Below are positions 1 through 6,701 of a stretch of DNA of 9,895 nucleotides, piece after piece. Each line of letters starts with the position of its first letter. Within the stretch, counting starts at the first letter, position 1. A program made the translations under genes and the position numbers. The DNA comes from Nitrososphaerota archaeon (GTDB taxonomy: Archaea > Thermoproteota > Nitrososphaeria > Nitrososphaerales > UBA57). The stretch covers positions 1 through 9,895 of the forward strand of contig JACZWF010000040.1 of the NCBI GenBank assembly GCA_022572285.1, read 5' to 3'. Below the pieces are notes generated by a model. The model ran no database searches. It was not told the origin of the DNA and saw only the letters and a list, made by a program, of their open reading frames with translations.

Positions 1-843
1 ATTGAAGTCCTTGGTAATACTCTAAATGACAAGTACGGGGCTGTGCAGCAAAAACTTCTTGTCCCAGAGATAATCAAATCAATTCGGGAATTTCTCATTG
101 AGCAGAACCTGGAACCGGAAGCAACTTTTAGTACCAGGACAACCCAGCTCATCGCCACGGTCACTCCGCTAACTGAGAAACTACCTCAGAATAGTACTCT
201 GAAGAAAATCTTTGAAAGCCTATCAATCGTTGTTGAGCAGAATCCCGACGAAGATAACGATGGAGAAAAAGAGGGAGAGTATTCATGGGAGACCGTTGTT
301 GACGAAATACTCTCCATAGAAAGTAGCTCACCCAGGGTGTTTGTTCTAAATCTTCCTGAGGCTGAAGATGCAAGATTCCAGACTGCTTGGATAATTAACA
401 GGATATTCATGCGAAGAAAGCGGAGCTTTACATTAACACCTAGAATCCTATTCATAATTGATGAAGCTCAAGAGTTCATGCCTAGAGAGACTCGACGGGA
501 TGACGGTACCGAACAATCGAGCAGGGCGGTCGAAAGACTGTTGAGACATGGTAGAAAATATCATTTACATGGATGGATAAGCACTCAGAGAATTGCACAT
601 CTGAATACAAACGCTCTGCAGCAACTGCACAGCTACTTTGTTTCTACGATGCCACGTCCGTACGATCGACAGCTAATCTCAGATACATTCGCTATCGATG
701 ATGCCTTCGTTGATAGGACTTTGGCATTTCAAAATGGAGATTGGTTACTTACTAGTTTCAAGGCAACGGCAACGCAGAATATTCCGGTATTCTTTCACGC
801 TGATAATAATGAAGAGGTTCTCAGGCAGTACTTGGCAAAATAG
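1..843 (+). CDS. HerA/FtsK-superfamily ATPase, C-terminal fragment (5' end outside window)
   Basis: The reading frame is open from base 1 to a TAG at 841-843 (280 codons). The first candidate start in the window (GTG at 43) is internal, because the frame continues upstream into IEVLGNTLNDKYGA, so this is a partial gene. The visible part holds the second half of a RecA-like motor. There is an acidic linker (NPDEDNDGEKEGE, around residue 82), then a hydrophobic strand and Walker B (ILFIIDEAQEFMP, D154/E155). Next comes LLRHGRKYHLHGWISTQR, which aligns by eye with the arginine-finger and sensor segment of HerA (VAREGRKFKIGLLAISQ in the herA of this window), and then a region predicted to finish the ATPase fold. 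Walker A would lie off the left edge. Family placement is solid but the role is not. It could be a paralogue of HerA, a DUF87-type ATPase of a defence or mobile element, or a DNA-transfer pump. It is not next to the nurA operon and points the other way. Confidence 0.82.
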   Translation: MEVLGNTLNDKYGAVQQKLLVPEIIKSIREFLIEQNLEPEATFSTRTTQLIATVTPLTEKLPQNSTLKKIFESLSIVVEQNPDEDNDGEKEGEYSWETVVDEILSIESSSPRVFVLNLPEAEDARFQTAWIINRIFMRRKRSFTLTPRILFIIDEAQEFMPRETRRDDGTEQSSRAVERLLRHGRKYHLHGWISTQRIAHLNTNALQQLHSYFVSTMPRPYDRQLISDTFAIDDAFVDRTLAFQNGDWLLTSFKATATQNIPVFFHADNNEEVLRQYLAK

Positions 844-1164
844 GTCGAAACCGATTAGGTGTTACTAATGGAGTCGATTAGAGATGAGAGATTGGCAATC
901 TAAAGTCTCTCAAGCGGCAGCTTCTCAAGTTGAGAAAGTCTATCATCGCCGACAGGGGGCTTAGCCTCAGCGCGCGCGCAAGAGCTCCTGATAGTTAGAG
1001 CTGCTCGTAGAGAGATGCTAGTTCCATGTCTAAGATCAGTTTCCGATCCTAAGATGGTTTGATAATTACGATCTTGACCTAGAGTGGTTAACTCAGCTTA
1101 CTACTTACAGATTAAATCTCGCCCAGTGGACGAAACTAGCCTCGGCCCGACATACCTCCGAAAC
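844..1164. other. Intergenic gap between convergent genes
   Basis: This is 321 bases between the ATPase stop and the xpf stop, which face each other. I see no convincing ORF, tRNA or hairpin followed by a T run. The only local oddity is a 10-base alternating GC run (GCGCGCGCGC, 970-979). Short open frames here have no recognisable content. Confidence 0.6.
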
Positions 1165-1854
1165 TTATTGATCGTTGGTCAACTTAGCCTGCAGCTTTCT
1201 ATCGTATTCAGTGGATTCAAGTTCCAACACATTCTTGATCTTAGTTGCTCTGCTCCTCCCTACGACACGAGCTAGGTCTCCCACTGTGGCTGTGAAAATA
1301 TTTCTAGGTGACCCGAAGTTCATAAGGAGCTTTTGCGCGAGCTTCTCACCTATTCCTGGCAACGCTGAAACTATGTACCTCTGCTGCAGGGGAGATTCAG
1401 ATGATTTCCTGGGTTTTGGAAAGCTCATTGAAGCTCCTTTTCTTTCGACGAGTGAGTGGTTCAAAAAGGAGCTAATGACTACTGCCGTCTCGTTCGGCGT
1501 AGACGTATTAATCACACTCATACGAAAGTTCATGATCAAAGATGCAATAGCTCCGTATACGACCCTAGGATTATTTGTGAGTTCTCGAATCTTTTTCATA
1601 TTTCCTTCCACCAGGATTATGGCTCTCGAATAGCTAGATGACAATTCCTCGGCCTGCCGAAAAATTCTGCTATCGTAAATGGATGAAACTAAATCAGGAA
1701 GGGTCTTACGTTCAACTGCAGTGTCTGGCGTTATTATGTAGTCCCCGACGTTAAGGCGTCTATAATCGACCCTCAATCCAAGTGCTGATAGCATGTCCGG
1801 GATACCGCTGGGCTTCTCTCGGTCGTCAACCACCACCCTCTGTTGCTTTTTCAT
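1165..1854 (-). CDS. xpf: XPF/ERCC4-type structure-specific endonuclease (short archaeal form, no helicase)
   Basis: Predicted to cut 3'-flap, fork and branched DNA in repair and replication-fork processing, probably as a homodimer. The 229-residue protein has the two domains of the short archaeal XPF in order. The ERCC4 nuclease domain covers about residues 5-135 with VVVDDREKPSG (D10, D11, R12), NVGDYIITPDTAVERKTLPDL (G37-D38, E48-R49-K50, D54) and RIFRQAEEL. This is the GDX(n)ERKX3D metal site, fully intact. A tandem helix-hairpin-helix domain covers about 160-212 (SALPGIGEKLAQKLLMNFGS, then VGRSRATKIKNVL). The ATG start gives the usual N-terminal distance to the VDDRE strand. Euryarchaeal Hef has an N-terminal helicase fused to this nuclease, and nothing like that is present. 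Crenarchaeal short XPF binds PCNA through a C-terminal PIP box. The C-terminus here (residues 213-229) offers only QAKLTNDQ, which lacks the aromatic pair. No strong Shine-Dalgarno site precedes the ATG. Confidence 0.93.
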   Translation of the reverse strand: MKKQQRVVVDDREKPSGIPDMLSALGLRVDYRRLNVGDYIITPDTAVERKTLPDLVSSIYDSRIFRQAEELSSSYSRAIILVEGNMKKIRELTNNPRVVYGAIASLIMNFRMSVINTSTPNETAVVISSFLNHSLVERKGASMSFPKPRKSSESPLQQRYIVSALPGIGEKLAQKLLMNFGSPRNIFTATVGDLARVVGRSRATKIKNVLELESTEYDRKLQAKLTNDQ

Positions 1855-1886
1855 TCTGTCAAATCCCGGGAGATGATGAAGTAGTA

Positions 1887-1897
1887 GAATAATAAGA
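1887..1897 (-). promoter_or_regulatory. Possible TATA box for xpf
   Basis: On the minus strand TCTTATTATTC lies about 33-43 bases before the xpf ATG. With the usual archaeal spacing this would put the transcript start about 10-15 bases before the start codon, in line with a short leader and the absence of a clear Shine-Dalgarno site. The match to the TATA consensus is loose and no good BRE is visible, so this is tentative. Confidence 0.3.
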
Positions 1898-1898
1898 G

Positions 1899-1922
1899 TC
1901 CTAGGTTTAGTTGGACCTAGGA
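1899..1922. repeat. Perfect 8-bp inverted repeat, possible operator or hairpin
   Basis: TCCTAGGT and ACCTAGGA are exact reverse complements separated by 8 bases (TTAGTTGG). The element lies immediately upstream (in the xpf sense) of the TATA-like site at 1887-1897, a place where an archaeal regulator could bind. Neither strand shows a T run behind it, so a terminator is unlikely. Confidence 0.5.
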
Positions 1923-2324
1923 AAATAGTATCACCTATTAAGAGGTAAATTTGGCGATTCGTTACCAGAGATTGGGTAATTTCTTCAGAGTGAATCGCAT
2001 TTTTCGCTCAAGGTTGAGCTTAAATGACACCCAGAGTGGGCTTGGGGTCCGTGCTTATGTTAGTCTATTTCTTCATTAATTTTGCTTATAGTAAACTGCG
2101 GAGAATCAGTTTCTTGGCAGTTTCCATGTAGTATGTTTTGAGTACTCTTTTCAAGAGTCTCTTAGGGCGTGGGCGCTACATAATCACCGATCTAAAATTC
2201 AAGCAGAAATTTCTCATCGCTCTATCACTTCTAATAACCAAGTTCTGATGGCTTCAAAGGGACTACAAGGGAAATACAGCGCAGGCAACCCGTCTCGATA
2301 CTTACCATTTCTAGGACCGCAGAC

Positions 2325-2347
2325 TTTCTGGTGGAAACCGCGGAAAC
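2325..2347 (+). promoter_or_regulatory. Origin-recognition-box-like motif (weak)
   Basis: TTCTGGTGGAAAC (2326-2338) matches the archaeal mini-ORB core TTCCAGTGGAAAC, as I remember it, at 11 of 13 positions. A second GGAAAC half follows at 2341-2346. The G-rich tail that usually follows a full ORB is absent and no orc1/cdc6 gene is in the window. A chance match is possible. Confidence 0.25.
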
Positions 2348-2377
2348 GATATGGATTGAAAGATTTCGAGTGATAGG

Positions 2378-2420
2378 GATCGGAGATATCACTTACCCGA
2401 CTTACTTACCTCCTCCGATC
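2378..2420. repeat. Inverted repeat enclosing inverted GGTAAGT copies
   Basis: GATCGGAG (2378-2385) and CTCCGATC (2413-2420) are exact reverse complements around a 27-base loop. The loop contains ACTTACCCGACTTACTTACC (2391-2410), whose reverse complement is, apart from one extra base, the segment found inside each 65-bp tandem unit at 2557, 2622 and 2687. The loop could therefore pair with the downstream array. Confidence 0.6.
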
Positions 2421-2445
2421 AACCACTAACTCAAATAGAGAGCCG

Positions 2446-2471
2446 ACCTAGAAGAAAATTCTTCTCTAGGT
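2446..2471. repeat. Hairpin with a 2-base bulge
   Basis: ACCTAGAAGAA (2446-2456) pairs with TTCTTCTCTAGGT (2459-2471) apart from a 2-base bulge, leaving a loop of only two bases, or a slightly larger loop after fraying. The outer arm ACCTAG is shared with the inverted repeat upstream of xpf at 1899-1922, which might reflect one regulator. No T run follows. Confidence 0.5.
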
Positions 2472-2546
2472 TAACTGTGCCTGCTTACCCTTTCTAGTTA
2501 CCTTCTACTGAGCGTGTTCAAGGCTGATCTAGAGGTAAGCGGGTAA

Positions 2547-2711
2547 GTAAGTAAGTGGTAAGTAAGTGGGTAAGTGCCTGATCTACTAACCGTTACTTAC
2601 CGAGGTAAGTGGTAAGTAAGTGGTAAGTAAGTGGGTAAGTGCCTGATCTACTAACCGTTACTTACCGAGGTAAGTGGTAAGTAAGTGGTAAGTAAGTGGG
2701 TAAGTGCCTGA
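2547..2711 (+). repeat. 65-bp direct tandem repeat, about 2.5 copies
   Basis: Copies run 2547-2611, 2612-2676 and a partial 2677-2711, and appear identical where they align. Each unit contains GTAAGTAAGTGGTAAGTAAG, GGTAAGTGCCTGA, a unique spacer (TCTACTAACCGT) and then the inverted pair ACTTACC-GA-GGTAAGT, a small palindrome. Four-base steps of GTAA inside the unit suggest growth by replication slippage. The spacers are not unique between units and the units abut directly, so this is not a CRISPR array. Iteron-like protein binding or a structured RNA are both possible. Confidence 0.85.
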
Positions 2712-2851
2712 GAAGTGCCTGAGGTAAGTGGTCGAGGTAAGCAAGGTAAGTGCGTGATCTGAAGCAACTAAAATTGTTCTGATGGATCTTGAGTGTGCAA
2801 ATGTTCAGCTCCTAAAGGGTCTGAGCGTGAATCGTATCTTTCTCCTCACCG

Positions 2852-2871
2852 CCACTTACCTAGGTAAGTGG
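2852..2871. repeat. Perfect 20-bp palindrome built from two GGTAAGTGG arms
   Basis: CCACTTACCTAGGTAAGTGG equals its own reverse complement. It is two facing GGTAAGTGG elements around a central TA, the ideal form of the weaker ACTTACC-GA-GGTAAGT pairs in the 65-bp units. The symmetry suggests the binding site of a dimeric protein that recognises the heptamer. Confidence 0.8.
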
Positions 2872-2902
2872 TAAGTAAAGCGGGGTAGTGCCTAGACAAA
2901 AA

Positions 2903-2947
2903 GGTAAGTGAAGGGTAAGTGAAGGGTAAGTGCCTGAGGTAAGTGAA
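2903..2947 (+). repeat. Short tandem array of the GGTAAGTG element
   Basis: GGTAAGTGAAG occurs at 2903-2913 and 2914-2924, then GGTAAGTGCCTGA at 2925-2937, then GGTAAGTGAA at 2938-2947. The spacing of about 11-13 bp places four copies on roughly the same face of the helix. Confidence 0.75.
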
Positions 2948-3234
2948 TTTTATAGACGAGGAGGTAGTACCTAGCGCATACGCCTCTAACCCATGTCGAT
3001 GAGGACGTAGCTATTCCGACCGCCGAGGCCATTTATGCCAAATGGATTTACTCACGAATAAAGCAGAGAGAGGCAAGGCTAAGTCAAATACAGTGAAAAG
3101 TACGCCCAAGTGCACTAAGTACCGTGAGTACCGTACCCAGAGAGATGCAACTACCGACTTTCTGCTCTCCCGAAAATGAAAACTGCTTAGGAACTAGTCT
3201 ATCTCACAGAAATTTGAGAGCTGATTGTAACAAG

Positions 3235-3250
3235 ACTATACTAGTATAGT
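3235..3250. repeat. Perfect 16-bp palindrome
   Basis: ACTATACTAGTATAGT is fully self-complementary. It lies about 160 bases beyond the rad50 stop codon. No T run follows on either strand, so I do not call it a terminator. Its sequence is unrelated to the GGTAAGT family. Confidence 0.6.
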
Positions 3251-3410
3251 GGAATGGACTAAAGTATCGTCCCTAGCCAGTGTACTTGTGTACTTTAGGG
3301 AAGAGGATCATGCTCCTGGCACCTCCATCCTTCGCTATTTCAATGAATAATTTCCAGCCGTCACATTACGCACACACAAAGGTTCCCATCAAATCTTCCA
3401 TCTCATCTCA

Positions 3411-5438
3411 TCATACCCTCGCTCCAATCTTAGACTCTCCTTGTGACTTTGTAACCCTGAAAATCTGATCGGCAAAACTCTCCAGTTCTTTCTCGTGAGA
3501 GACAATTATTATCTGAGGACACTCGAGCTCTGAGAGTATATCTCTAACCTTCCCCAGTTGTTCCTTACTAAAACCATCCGTCGGTTCATCAAGGATTAGC
3601 AAGTTCGACTTCATGGAAGTTGATACTTTCCGCACCAAGGTGTTTAGGGCGAGCCTGTACGCCAGAGCTACGCTGTTTTTCTCGCCGCCGCTTAGATAGT
3701 TGACCTCCTGTTCGTACCCATCCTGTTCCATTATGGGAGTGAACTCTTCGTCTATCCTTGCCTCCTTGGTGGGATCTTCAACTAAGAGTCCGAACAACTT
3801 CTGAAAGGACTCGTTAAACTCTTGCTGGAAGGAGATCATGACATGCCTCTCTATGTTGTCGAGCGTAGGTGCGAAGTAGTCTTCGAGCCATATTCGATAT
3901 TCATCCAGAAGCCCCGCCCTCTTGAGCATGCCTTCTTTATTCTCGATCTCATTCGTCAGTGATTCCTTGGCTTTCTCATTTGAAACTATAGTAGCCTCAA
4001 GTGATGAAACCTTTTTGCCCAGCTCTTTTGTCTCGCTCTCTACCCTCTTCCTCTCGCCTTCAAGGGGTTTCAGCTTAGCTGACAACTCCTTGAGTTTTTC
4101 AAATTCTTCAAGTGCTTTCGCGACTCTTCCCTCGAGTCGCTGTTTCTCGCCTTGGAGTCCTCTCATCTTCTCTTCTCCTTGTTCTATTGTCTCAATGAAA
4201 CCCGAGGTCTGCTCTTTGAATGATGACAGGGTTACTTGTGACTGGTTATAGATCCGAAGTTCTTCGAGGAGTGTGTCGGCCTCTTCGATAGCTTGCTCGC
4301 ACCTGTCTGCTTCTTTCTGTGCCTCTTCTCTCTCCCCACTTTTTGCTCTGATGTTCTTCGTAAACTCCTTCGGATCGGCCTTTCTATCACATGTTGGGCA
4401 GACCCCTTTATTGTGTATGTGCTCGTAGTCCTCGATTTTGTTATCTAATGTATTGACTGCTTTCTCGACTGTTTTGTGCTTCTTTCTTAGTCCCTCAATC
4501 TCCTTCTCAAGAAAATCTCGATCTTTCTCTGACGGTTTACTGAGTTTGAGGAGTTCATCGACCTTTGGTCTTATCTTCTCAAGTTTCTCGGAGGCGCTTT
4601 CTATGATCCTTCTGACTTCGTCTATGTCTTCATACGTTCTTGAGATCTGCCTTCGAAGCTCGGGGATTTCGCCTTCAACCTTGCTTAGATCTTCTCTGTC
4701 CTTGCGGAGACCGGAGAGCTGGTCATCCAGCACTTTTAGGACATGTTCAAGTTTCTTTTCTTGCTGGAGAAGAGGGTCTAGTGCCTCTCGATCCTTGCTT
4801 ATCTGTTCGACCTTTCCCTTTAGCTCTTCCATCTTGATCTCTAGGTCAGAGGACTTTCCCCTGAGTCTCTCAGCTCTTGTATCTATGAAGTTTGCAAGAG
4901 AAAGGGCGTTATCCCTCGCAGTCTTGTATTCTTCTATGCGGAGTGCTTTCCTCAGGGTCTGGAGCCTCAGATCAGGTCTCATAAAGAGAACGGCCTTCAT
5001 CTCTTCTTGCGGCGTGAAGATTGCGTATCGATAAATCCAACTCTGAGACTTTGGGTCGGGAGGCTCGTTAAAGTTCAGTATCTGGAGGACTTTCTCCTTG
5101 AGTTCGGAGGAAGAGAGGTTGATTACACCCTCTGGTCCTTTGATATAGCCCTCGCCTTGCTGGATCCCTCGACCCGTTCTCTCCAGGGTCCTAAATATTG
5201 TATGCTCATCACCGTCTACATCGAAGATAAGGCCTACAGCCCCTTTGGACTCTCCCGCTCTAAGTAGGGAGGCCCCTCTACTCGAACCTAGGCCGAAGAG
5301 AGCGAATTCAAGAGCCATCAGGATCGTGGATTTCCCCGAACCGATGTCTCCTTCGAAAAGGGAAATACCCATTGGGAAATCTATTGTGCACTCTTTGTAG
5401 CTCCTTACGTTTTGGAGCTTGAGGGACTTGATGATCAA
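3411..5438 (-). CDS. rad50: Rad50, SMC-like ATPase of the Mre11-Rad50 complex
   Basis: ATP-driven clamp that binds DNA ends with Mre11 and controls its nuclease. All Rad50 landmarks are present in the 675 residues: Walker A GDIGSGKS (30-37), Q-loop TPQEEM (Q144), heptad-rich coiled coil (about 165-340), zinc hook CPTC (347-350), returning coil (about 355-510), signature LSGGEK (582-587), Walker B LLILDEPTDGF (613-623, E618) and H-loop VSHE (H647). The protein is short: many archaeal Rad50 proteins approach 850-900 residues, the difference being in the coils. The start is TTG at 5438, overlapping the mre11 stop by four bases (TTGA on the coding strand), with a strong Shine-Dalgarno site 9 bases upstream. 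It begins MIIKSLKLQNVRSY, the normal Rad50 N-terminus. This is the last gene of the operon, and no clear terminator follows. Confidence 0.97.
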   Translation of the reverse strand: MIIKSLKLQNVRSYKECTIDFPMGISLFEGDIGSGKSTILMALEFALFGLGSSRGASLLRAGESKGAVGLIFDVDGDEHTIFRTLERTGRGIQQGEGYIKGPEGVINLSSSELKEKVLQILNFNEPPDPKSQSWIYRYAIFTPQEEMKAVLFMRPDLRLQTLRKALRIEEYKTARDNALSLANFIDTRAERLRGKSSDLEIKMEELKGKVEQISKDREALDPLLQQEKKLEHVLKVLDDQLSGLRKDREDLSKVEGEIPELRRQISRTYEDIDEVRRIIESASEKLEKIRPKVDELLKLSKPSEKDRDFLEKEIEGLRKKHKTVEKAVNTLDNKIEDYEHIHNKGVCPTCDRKADPKEFTKNIRAKSGEREEAQKEADRCEQAIEEADTLLEELRIYNQSQVTLSSFKEQTSGFIETIEQGEEKMRGLQGEKQRLEGRVAKALEEFEKLKELSAKLKPLEGERKRVESETKELGKKVSSLEATIVSNEKAKESLTNEIENKEGMLKRAGLLDEYRIWLEDYFAPTLDNIERHVMISFQQEFNESFQKLFGLLVEDPTKEARIDEEFTPIMEQDGYEQEVNYLSGGEKNSVALAYRLALNTLVRKVSTSMKSNLLILDEPTDGFSKEQLGKVRDILSELECPQIIIVSHEKELESFADQIFRVTKSQGESKIGARV

Positions 5439-6701
5439 TCTTCAAGGACCTCCCCTAATTGGAGGAGCTCCAGAGCGTTCTCCCTAAGGCGCACCTCATA
5501 GTCACGCTTAGACTCGTTAGTCTTCGGCTCTCCTCTCAGCGATCTCAGTAGATCCTGAGAAAGCTTAGCACCCAAGTCGCTCTGAAGGCCTGGAACGCTC
5601 ACGTTCACCGACCCAATGTTATCTTGGAATAGGCGGCTCTCTATTGTAGTCAGGTCCTCTCCTGCTGACTTGATCGCTGTATACTCTCTTGATGTTAGGC
5701 CAAACCGGTTGAGGTGGACGTAGACGGCGCCTCCCTGAAGAAGCATCTCCTGTAAGTTGGGGAAGTTCATATCGGATGTTTTCCCACCCGATAGCTCTCC
5801 TCTGATCCTCAGAACCACCATCTTGCCTTTGACATCGAGCTGCGAAATCTTCTCCTTCAAGTCTTTTTGCGCTTGGAGGGAGTTCTGTCCAGTAACGTCG
5901 TACCCGAAGTAAACACCGTTGACCAATCTGATTTCGACAAACTCCAGACCTGTGATCTTATCGTCAAAATCAACAATGTAAAAGCCCCTTTTCTCTCCCT
6001 TCGCGGTCCTCTCAAGATCGCGGGCGTACCCCGTGAAAAGGGGTCCTGGGAAGACGACTCTCTCGTAACCCGGAAGATTGTTTTCCGACCTATCGTGGAT
6101 GTGACCCCCGGCGTAATAGTCAAATCCCCTAGGGAAAAATGAGATTGGTACTGTCTCCATCTGGCTTAGGTAGTCTGGTTTAAACTCGTCCAGACCAGAA
6201 TGGAAGGCGAAGATCTTGAAACCTTCTTCCCGTTCCAAAATTTCTCTATCCAGAATTTCGTAGTACTTGCTTTCAAGCCCTATCTTTCTTGCAGAAATGC
6301 CGACGAGCTTTGCGCGGGTGCGTTCATCTTGGACGAAGTCAAGTTTTAGCTTGCCCTCATCCACTCTGCCCTTTACTACGTTTACGAGCAGACCCGCACT
6401 TTCGATTATGTCTATGATCGATGTACCGGTTGGGGTATAGTCATGACTTCCGTAGATGGCGTATATCGGTATGCCATCTTCTCTGACCTCCCGCATTTTG
6501 GTGACTGCTTCTTTTACAACTGCAAGGTCCGGTATTCCGACGTGGAAGAGATCTCCACAGATGAGAATAAAGTCGACCTTCCTTTCGATGCAGATGTCCA
6601 TTGCCCTTGAGAAGGTTTCAACCTCGAGCTTTTCCATCGCTGGATCGCGGTTTGCACCTAGATGGACATCAGCTATGTGTGCGAATCTAAAAATCCGGCA
6701 T
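5435..6701 (-). CDS. mre11: Mre11 nuclease, with an apparent frameshift at its start
   Basis: Mn-dependent phosphodiesterase that trims and opens DNA ends with Rad50. Numbered from an ATT at 6694 (419 residues), the phosphoesterase motifs are ADVHLG (D9, H11), ICGDLFH (D48), YGSHDYTP (S83, H84, D85), FHSGLDEF (H165) and GGHIH (H198, H200). The Asn of the usual GNHD is Ser here. The first in-frame ATG (6637) comes after motif I and cannot be the true start. In-frame codons between the herA TGA and motif I include no ATG, GTG or TTG. In another frame, ATG at 6701-6699 shares one base with the herA stop (TGATG) and reads M-P-D-F then TAG. Removing one T from the T5 run (6693-6689) would give MPDFRFAHIADVHLG, a typical Mre11 start. 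Possible causes are a sequencing or assembly error, a real mutation, ATT initiation or +1 frameshifting. The 3' end overlaps rad50 by four bases. Confidence 0.92.
5448..5455 (-). promoter_or_regulatory. Ribosome binding site of rad50
   Basis: GGGGAGGT on the minus strand, inside the 3' end of mre11, ends 9 bases before the TTG codon at 5438. It supports this non-ATG start and independent re-initiation on the polycistronic message. Confidence 0.75.

Larger units (their letters stand above)
1855..3410. other. 1.55-kb repeat-rich non-coding region
   Basis: No credible protein gene is present on either strand between the xpf start and the rad50 stop. The only open frame above 60 codons is 3280-3468 (+), which overlaps the rad50 end and has no recognisable content. 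I found no tRNA or rRNA signatures. The central part (about 2390-2950) is dominated by the heptamer GGTAAGT, nearly 20 copies on the plus strand, plus copies in the opposite sense (ACTTACC, e.g. 2391, 2404, 2594, 2659, 2854). The 13-mer GGTAAGTGCCTGA occurs at 2569, 2634, 2699 and 2925, with a one-base variant (GGTAAGTGCGTGA) at 2745. Stretches 1925-2320 and 2950-3230 show nothing I can assign. Both flanking genes are on the minus strand, so the region lies downstream of rad50 and upstream of xpf. Such a long, structured gap is unusual for an archaeal genome. Confidence 0.8.

Noticed and set aside
970..979. Alternating GC run as a Z-DNA or regulatory element
   Set aside because: Ten bases is short, and the run lies in a gap between two gene ends with nothing else to support a function.
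2534..2945. Eukaryotic splice donors (AGGTAAGT matches the 5' splice consensus)
   Set aside because: All recognised genes are archaeal in type and uninterrupted. The resemblance is a by-product of the repeated heptamer.
2547..2947. CRISPR array
   Set aside because: Repeats abut or overlap, the intervening bases are repeated as well and not unique, and no cas genes are in the window.
3280..3468. 62-codon plus-strand ORF
   Set aside because: It overlaps the rad50 3' end on the opposite strand, has no recognisable content and no ribosome binding site that I can see.
4438..5034. 198-codon plus-strand open frame inside rad50
   Set aside because: It is the Ser/Leu-rich shadow of the rad50 coiled-coil codons on the opposite strand. 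rad50 itself has every family motif.
5435..6637. mre11 starting at the ATG at 6637
   Set aside because: This start drops the ADVHLG motif with two essential metal ligands, which is encoded in frame just upstream.
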